A stretch of 26,653 nt of DNA from the NCBI GenBank assembly GCA_046542305.1, contig JBKHBQ010000016.1:1-26653 (forward strand), in the 5' to 3' direction. How positions within the stretch are numbered: position 1 is the stretch's first letter; each line of letters opens with the position of its first letter. The position numbers and the translations under genes are program-made. The DNA comes from JBKHBQ01 sp046542305 (GTDB taxonomy: Bacteria; Bacteroidota; Bacteroidia; Bacteroidales; 4484-276). Positions 22,268-26,653 of the stretch are shown piece by piece. The notes below the pieces were generated by a model. The model was not told where the DNA came from. It did no database searches and saw only the letters and a program-made list of their open reading frames with translations.

Positions 22268-23896
22268 TCAGAATTTTTCATCATATTTTGTCCAGAGAAA
22301 ATCGCCGAGTTTCCAGGCTTTATCGATCACCTTTGTTCCCCACTCATCCGTATAATTCGTCAGAAACTCACGGGTTTTTTCAGGCTTTTGCGGATCATAC
22401 ATCTCCAGGGCTTTTGCCTCGATATCTTTTTGCTGATCGAACAATTGCTTTTGCCACGGAATCCAAACGGCATCCACATCGTGGCGCATATCGCCCCACC
22501 GCTGAGCGGTAAGTGTACCAAGCCTGTTGAAAGCCCACCATGCCGATTCGGTGGTATACCCGTTTGGCCGGCCGGGCGTTTTGTAGGGTTCCGGAAGATC
22601 GGTCACGGAGCAGTACACCGGTACGTAAATCGAGGTGGCTACGTTGTCCATGGCCAGCCACACCACACCGCCCACTTCGTCGGGAAGCCAGTCGCGGCAC
22701 TGGATGATGGTGGCATACATGGTATACCAGCGGGCGATGGTGCGTTCGCCCAGGAACCGGATGTGTCCGTCGTCGGAGGTATGATACCAGCCACCGCTCA
22801 CATCCATAATTTCGAGTTCGTCGTAAGGCATGAAAGGATTGGCAAGGGGCGAAATGACCTGTTTCCCGTTTTCATCCTCTGCGGTGATGTTGCGACGCAT
22901 ATCATAGGGGGTGCCCTGGTAATAATCTTTAAACACATCCACCAGATCCTGCATGGTTACCTTTTCATCAGGTTTTACTGAAAAGGGATAGTTTTCGGAA
23001 TTGGGATCAAACTTTAGCGAGGGTGCCAGCAGATCGAACACCCGCCATTCGCGGCGGCGTGCAGCCACGGAAGTACGGCTTTCGGGAGCATACGCATAGC
23101 AGAATTTGAACGGTTCCTCATCCTTTTTCCACCAGCCGCTGTCCACAGCCATTTCAAAAATATTTTCAGATGCCATAAAATAATCTGGATTATCCAGGTC
23201 GATTTCCTTGATGGTGCTGGCATTGGCATTTACGGAAACATGCTCATCAGGCACACGCTGCGCCACCCAGATGGCGCCTTTGTTTCCCTTGCCGGGGCCC
23301 ACAATCTCGAAATGCCAAACCTCATTTTTATCTGCAATGGTGAGGCATTCGCCGGCATCGTTCCAGCCGTATTCTTTGGTCAGCTCGCCGGCCAAGCGGA
23401 TGGCGTCGCGGGCAGTAGTGCAGCGTTCGAGCATCAATTGGCACAGCCGCTGACAATCGATCAGTCCGTTGTCGGATTGCAGCACTTCGCGGCCGCCGAA
23501 CGTCGACTCGCCAATGGCCAGTTGTTTTGTATTCATACAGGGATACGCAGTATTGATGTAGCCATAGGTTGATTCCACCTGCGGGATTTCTCCGATCTTG
23601 TTGTGCGCATAGGTAGGCATGGCAAAGCTGTCGCAGGGCACCCGTTTGTACATGGGCATCATCGCATCGCGCGAATAGGTTTTGGCAGGCTGGATATCGA
23701 TCCAGGAGCGGGTGCGGTGGCTGTCGTCGGTATGTGAAGTGACTACAGAACCGTCCGTGGTGGCGAGTTTTCCGCAGGTGATGGTGGTACATCCTTCGGG
23801 AACGCCGCCTTCCCAGTCGGGCTTATCCTGTGCCTGAAGATGGTTCAGGGTCAAAGTAAAAATAAAGGCAATGAAAATTCCGATTATCTGTTTCAT
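22268..23896 (-). CDS. C69 family dipeptidase, exported
   Basis: A 542-residue N-terminal-nucleophile peptidase of family C69 (PepD/U34 type). A signal peptide (about residues 1-23) precedes a short pro-region, and the catalytic Cys is C36 in GCTTITCGKLATTDGS. Family segments follow: SHTDDSHRT, NTKQLAIGESTFGG, EYGWNDAGECLTIADKNEVWHFEI and the C-terminal WWAFNRLG region. These enzymes release dipeptides after self-processing exposes the Cys. A longer frame starts at TTG 23929, inside the TACATTTG promoter box, so ATG 23896 is used. It is divergent from the M14 carboxypeptidase gene, and the pair may share a peptide-degradation theme. Confidence 0.92.
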   Translation of the reverse strand: MKQIIGIFIAFIFTLTLNHLQAQDKPDWEGGVPEGCTTITCGKLATTDGSVVTSHTDDSHRTRSWIDIQPAKTYSRDAMMPMYKRVPCDSFAMPTYAHNKIGEIPQVESTYGYINTAYPCMNTKQLAIGESTFGGREVLQSDNGLIDCQRLCQLMLERCTTARDAIRLAGELTKEYGWNDAGECLTIADKNEVWHFEIVGPGKGNKGAIWVAQRVPDEHVSVNANASTIKEIDLDNPDYFMASENIFEMAVDSGWWKKDEEPFKFCYAYAPESRTSVAARRREWRVFDLLAPSLKFDPNSENYPFSVKPDEKVTMQDLVDVFKDYYQGTPYDMRRNITAEDENGKQVISPLANPFMPYDELEIMDVSGGWYHTSDDGHIRFLGERTIARWYTMYATIIQCRDWLPDEVGGVVWLAMDNVATSIYVPVYCSVTDLPEPYKTPGRPNGYTTESAWWAFNRLGTLTAQRWGDMRHDVDAVWIPWQKQLFDQQKDIEAKALEMYDPQKPEKTREFLTNYTDEWGTKVIDKAWKLGDFLWTKYDEKF

Positions 23897-23926
23897 TCTG
23901 ATGTGAATTTTTGTTTTAGTATCCGA

Positions 23927-23934
23927 CAAATGTA
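23927..23934 (-). promoter_or_regulatory. Bacteroidota -7 box (TACATTTG) for the C69 peptidase
   Basis: TACATTTG on the - strand, 30 bases before ATG 23896. The TTG start of the longer frame (23929-23927) is part of this box. No -33 seen. Confidence 0.6.
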
Positions 23935-24009
23935 CAGGATTTTACACATGACCTGCTTTAGAATGTTTTTAAATTTTTGTATTTAACCTGCCTGAATGCT
24001 TAAGAGATT

Positions 24010-24017
24010 TACTTTTG
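24010..24017 (+). promoter_or_regulatory. Bacteroidota -7 box (TACTTTTG) for the M14 gene
   Basis: TACTTTTG 19 bases before ATG 24037. A TTTG lies about 30 bases upstream, farther than the usual 19-21. Confidence 0.5.
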
Positions 24018-24036
24018 GAATTCTAAACCTGCTGCA

Positions 24037-25821
24037 ATGAAAATAAAACTTTTTATCACTTTACTCGCGCTGGCCCTTTTGTCTGCCTGTGATTCGGGCC
24101 GGAATTCAAACCCGAACGGCGACCCGCTGGTTGATCTCAAATTCGAAGAAAACGAAACCGTTACCTATTACGAGGCCATCGAATGGTATCAGAAACTGGC
24201 GGATCATTATCCCGAAGCGAAACTGCTGAGCTATGGCCTGACCGATGCCGGCAAGCCGCTACATTTATTTGTGATGTCGAAGGACCGGGATTTCGATCCC
24301 GAATCGGTGAAAAAAGACGGGAAGCGGGTGGTACTCATCAACAACGGCATTCACCCCGGCGAACCCGAAGGCATCGACGCCAGCATCTGGTTTGCCGATG
24401 ACGTACTGCGCAATCACGACGGAATGCGTGCCATGCTCAACAATACGGTGATCTGCATCATACCCGTTTACAGCATCGGCGGCTGCCTCAACCGGAGCGC
24501 CTATCACCGCAGCGGGCAAACCACACCCGCGGAAGCAGGCCATCGCGGCAACGCCAAAAATCTTGATCTGAACCGCGATTTCGCAAAGATGGATACCAAA
24601 AATGCAGAAGCATTTACCGAAATATTCAGGGCCTGGAATCCCGACACCTTCCTCGACACCCACACCACCAACGGCTCCGACCATCAGTATGTGATCACGC
24701 TCATCGCATATCAGCCCGATGGCTTGCCGGCAGCGCTCGGCAGTTTTTTCAGGGACAAGATGATCCCATACCTCTATGAGCACATGGAAAAAACCGGATA
24801 CGAGCTCATTCCCTACGTAAATTACCTGAACGAATCGCCCAAGGACGGCATCAGCCTTGATATTCAGCCGCCGCGGTTTTCAACCGGATATGCCGGACTG
24901 TTCAACACGCTCGGATTTATGACTGAAAATCACATCTACAAGGATTTCCCCGACAGGGTAAAATCGGTTTATCATTTCCTGGATGCACTGGTAAGCTTCA
25001 CCGAAGAAAACGGGGAGGAAATCGCGCGACTTCGTGAGCAGGCCAATGAAGAAGTCAGGGAACAGGATGAATTTGTGATCGACTGGAAACCCGACACCAC
25101 ACAATTTGATATGATCCGCTTTAAAGGTTATGAAGGCGAAGTTGACATCAGCCCGGTGACCGGCCTTAGGCGCTTCGGATACAACCGCGAAAAACCCTAC
25201 GACACCATGGTGCCGTTTTTCGACCATCACCTTCCGGTAAAAACCGTGAAAGCCCCCGAATACTACATCCTGCCACAGGCCTGGGATGAAGTGGTGGAAC
25301 GGATGAAGATTAACAAAGTGAAAATGTACCGGCTTACGGAGGATATTTCGCTGGAGGTTGAGCAATATTTAATTACGGATGTGGAAAGCAGCCGCTGGAA
25401 GTACAACTGGCATCATTATCACGACAAGGTAACTGTTGAACCCCGAAATGAAACTGTGGATTTTTATGCCGGCGATTATGTGATCCCGGTGAACCAGGAA
25501 GCCAATAAGTACATCGTAGAAATGCTGGAGCCCGAAGCCACGGATTCGTTTTTCAGGTGGAACTTTTTCGATCCGGTGCTCGAACGCCGCGAATATTATT
25601 CTTCATACGGATTTGAAGAAAATGCGCTGAAATACCTGGAGCAGCATCCCGAATTTAAAAAGCAATGGGAAGAAGCCGTGAAAAACGATCCCGAACTGGC
25701 CGGGAATCATCGTGCACAGCTCGGCTACATTTATGAAAACTCCGAATGGGCCGACAACCGCGTGAACCGCTATCCCGTTGCCAGGGTGACGGAGACGGTG
25801 GATTTGCCGGTGGAAGAATGA
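24037..25821 (+). CDS. M14 family zinc carboxypeptidase, lipoprotein
   Basis: A 594-residue lipoprotein (LLSAC, Cys 18) with an M14 carboxypeptidase domain over roughly residues 40-330. Zinc ligands are H106 and E109 (GIHPGEPEG) and H209 (DTHTTNGSD). A substrate-binding Arg is at 180 (NLDLNRD), and E297 in MTENH is a candidate catalytic Glu. The C-terminal 260 residues form a second beta-rich part of unknown role. It would cleave peptides or cell-wall fragments at the periplasmic or outer-membrane face. The start is ATG 24037. It is divergent from the C69 gene (140 bases apart, each with a -7 box). Compared with secreted M14 enzymes it is long, owing to the C-terminal extension. Confidence 0.91.
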   Translation: MKIKLFITLLALALLSACDSGRNSNPNGDPLVDLKFEENETVTYYEAIEWYQKLADHYPEAKLLSYGLTDAGKPLHLFVMSKDRDFDPESVKKDGKRVVLINNGIHPGEPEGIDASIWFADDVLRNHDGMRAMLNNTVICIIPVYSIGGCLNRSAYHRSGQTTPAEAGHRGNAKNLDLNRDFAKMDTKNAEAFTEIFRAWNPDTFLDTHTTNGSDHQYVITLIAYQPDGLPAALGSFFRDKMIPYLYEHMEKTGYELIPYVNYLNESPKDGISLDIQPPRFSTGYAGLFNTLGFMTENHIYKDFPDRVKSVYHFLDALVSFTEENGEEIARLREQANEEVREQDEFVIDWKPDTTQFDMIRFKGYEGEVDISPVTGLRRFGYNREKPYDTMVPFFDHHLPVKTVKAPEYYILPQAWDEVVERMKINKVKMYRLTEDISLEVEQYLITDVESSRWKYNWHHYHDKVTVEPRNETVDFYAGDYVIPVNQEANKYIVEMLEPEATDSFFRWNFFDPVLERREYYSSYGFEENALKYLEQHPEFKKQWEEAVKNDPELAGNHRAQLGYIYENSEWADNRVNRYPVARVTETVDLPVEE

Positions 25822-25849
25822 TTACATCCTGTTTCTGATTTGAAAATAA

Positions 25850-25863
25850 GCTGAAGCTTCAGC
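25850..25863. repeat. Perfect 14-base palindrome downstream of the M14 gene
   Basis: GCTGAAGCTTCAGC reads the same on both strands. As RNA it would give a five-pair stem with loop AGCT and no T-run, so it is either a weak terminator shared by the convergent genes or a protein-binding site. Confidence 0.55.
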
Positions 25864-25908
25864 AATTGGATTTAGGTGCGAACGGTTTTTAAGGGTTGTC
25901 ACGATTTT

Positions 25909-26217
25909 TCAGGTTATTTCCAGGCCTGTTCTTTTTACCAATTCAATCAACGGAGATTCTTCATTATCATCAAACCTTCGTTTTCCAACAAGGTAGGGCT
26001 CAATTCTTGAATTGACCTTTCTGGTCAAACTCCATATTTTTCCGGCTAACCAATCGTCCTCATTCTCAGTTACGATCATTACGTCAATATCGCTGTCATC
26101 GGTTGCCGAGTTCGATAAATAACTCCCATACAAATAGGCTTTGTCAATGGAAATCCCTTCGGAGCGTAAAAGAAAAATATACTGCCTCAAAATCTCTACA
26201 ACCTCTCTTTTAGCCAT
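25909..26217 (-). CDS. MNT-type nucleotidyltransferase (HEPN partner)
   Basis: A 102-residue minimal nucleotidyltransferase. The fold's signature GS-x10-D-x-D is complete: G31-S32, then D43-I-D45 (GSYLSNSATDDSDIDVMIV). A further acidic residue in SRIEPYLVG fits the third metal ligand. In MntA/HepT-type pairs such a protein adenylylates, and thereby silences, the HEPN partner; that function is inferred from the pairing. The ATG at 26217 overlaps the HEPN gene by 22 bases, so translation is probably coupled. It is convergent with the M14 gene. Confidence 0.88.
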   Translation of the reverse strand: MAKREVVEILRQYIFLLRSEGISIDKAYLYGSYLSNSATDDSDIDVMIVTENEDDWLAGKIWSLTRKVNSRIEPYLVGKRRFDDNEESPLIELVKRTGLEIT

Positions 26218-26576
26218 TTTAGTAAGGTTTTAGTTTGTTGAAAATATTCGTCTACTTTTAAAATATCGGGAAGAACAGGATTATAATCAGGATAGCGGCC
26301 CTGCAATTGGTACTTCATTAAAACGCCAAGAAATATCCCGGTCTCATCATCAAGTTGAAGATTTGCTTTCTCCGACAAATAAAGTAAATTGTGGGATCTG
26401 GGAGCAACCTCACCGGTTTCTTTAACAATATGAGCTTTCACGGCTTTTTCGATCACCAAATGACAAAAGAATAATCCATGTAGAATTCGTTTTTCACGGA
26501 TCAGCAAATCAGCTGTTATCAAGTCATCTTCAGCCCCTTTCATCCAATAGGCTATCTGTTTTTCTATATTGAGCAT
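26196..26576 (-). CDS. HEPN domain protein, partner of the MNT gene
   Basis: A 126-residue helical protein of the HEPN (PF05168-like) type: YWMKGAEDDLITADLLIREK, GLFFCHLVIEKAVKAHIVKE, APRSHNLLYL and GRYPDYNP match the family pattern. HEPN proteins are often RNases or nucleotide-binding partners of MNT proteins. The classic R-x4-6-H site in the C-terminal half is not obvious (only R-S-H and an R-x5-H earlier in REKRILH), so toxin activity is uncertain. A longer frame goes to ATG 26615, but a -7 box (26594-26601) lies inside that extension; ATG 26576 is used. It is the first gene of the pair and overlaps the MNT gene by 22 bases. Confidence 0.86.
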   Translation of the reverse strand: MLNIEKQIAYWMKGAEDDLITADLLIREKRILHGLFFCHLVIEKAVKAHIVKETGEVAPRSHNLLYLSEKANLQLDDETGIFLGVLMKYQLQGRYPDYNPVLPDILKVDEYFQQTKTLLKWLKERL

Positions 26577-26593
26577 TTTTATTATTAAAAAAT

Positions 26594-26601
26594 CAAAGTT
26601 A
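26594..26601 (-). promoter_or_regulatory. Bacteroidota -7 box (TAACTTTG) for the HEPN/MNT pair
   Basis: TAACTTTG on the - strand, 17 bases before ATG 26576. Transcription would begin downstream of the ATG at 26615, which argues for the shorter protein. Confidence 0.5.
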
Positions 26602-26653
26602 CAAAAAACAATCATGCAGATAAAATCAATTAACCGGAAGATATCGCCCTGAA

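Overview
The window looks like core chromosome of a Bacteroidota bacterium, probably an anaerobic Bacteroidales or Marinilabiliales relative. The evidence is the lipid A genes (lpxK, lpxH), many signal-peptide lipoproteins and outer-membrane barrels, a two-subunit 2-oxoacid:ferredoxin oxidoreductase, a near absence of Shine-Dalgarno sites, and repeated TAnnTTTG promoter boxes in front of genes. I see no phage, transposon, CRISPR array, tRNA or rRNA. No gap between genes exceeds 300 bases once starts are corrected.

Layout: (1) 1-3464, + strand: the 3' part of purE, then pyrE, an SRPBCC-fold protein, lpxK and a purine nucleoside phosphorylase (nucleotide and lipid A metabolism). (2) 3473-5105, - strand: four small envelope or stress genes (an unknown membrane protein, a DUF1328 protein, a coiled-coil lipoprotein and CsbD). 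(3) 5361-7377, + strand: a TlpA-like lipoprotein without active-site cysteines, then lpxH. (4) 7379-14359: gap (-), an M20 dipeptidase (+), a small acidic unknown protein (+), dsbD (-) and tilS (-). (5) 14649-17895, + strand: three exported proteins in a row, namely a YjbH-like barrel, a lipoprotein with beta-sandwich-like regions, and a small barrel. (6) 17952-20819, - strand: korB and korA. (7) 21014-25821: a membrane-anchored metallophosphoesterase and a C69 peptidase (-), divergent from an M14 carboxypeptidase lipoprotein (+). (8) 25909-26576, - strand: an overlapping HEPN/MNT pair.

Functional themes are lipid A synthesis (lpxK, lpxH), periplasmic redox (dsbD and the degenerate TlpA protein), peptide breakdown (M20, C69, M14), ferredoxin-linked central metabolism (korAB, gap) and envelope maintenance.

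No clearly new biological system stands out. The most useful observations are these. At four genes the longest reading frame begins with a TTG that is really the end of a TAnnTTTG promoter box, so those starts need moving. After that correction lpxH has no ATG in frame, and a one-base change in a T-run would restore one. A promoter and a terminator hairpin are nested ahead of the 17203 gene. The three-gene exported cluster (14649-17895) and the HEPN/MNT pair are the best candidates for uncharacterised function.
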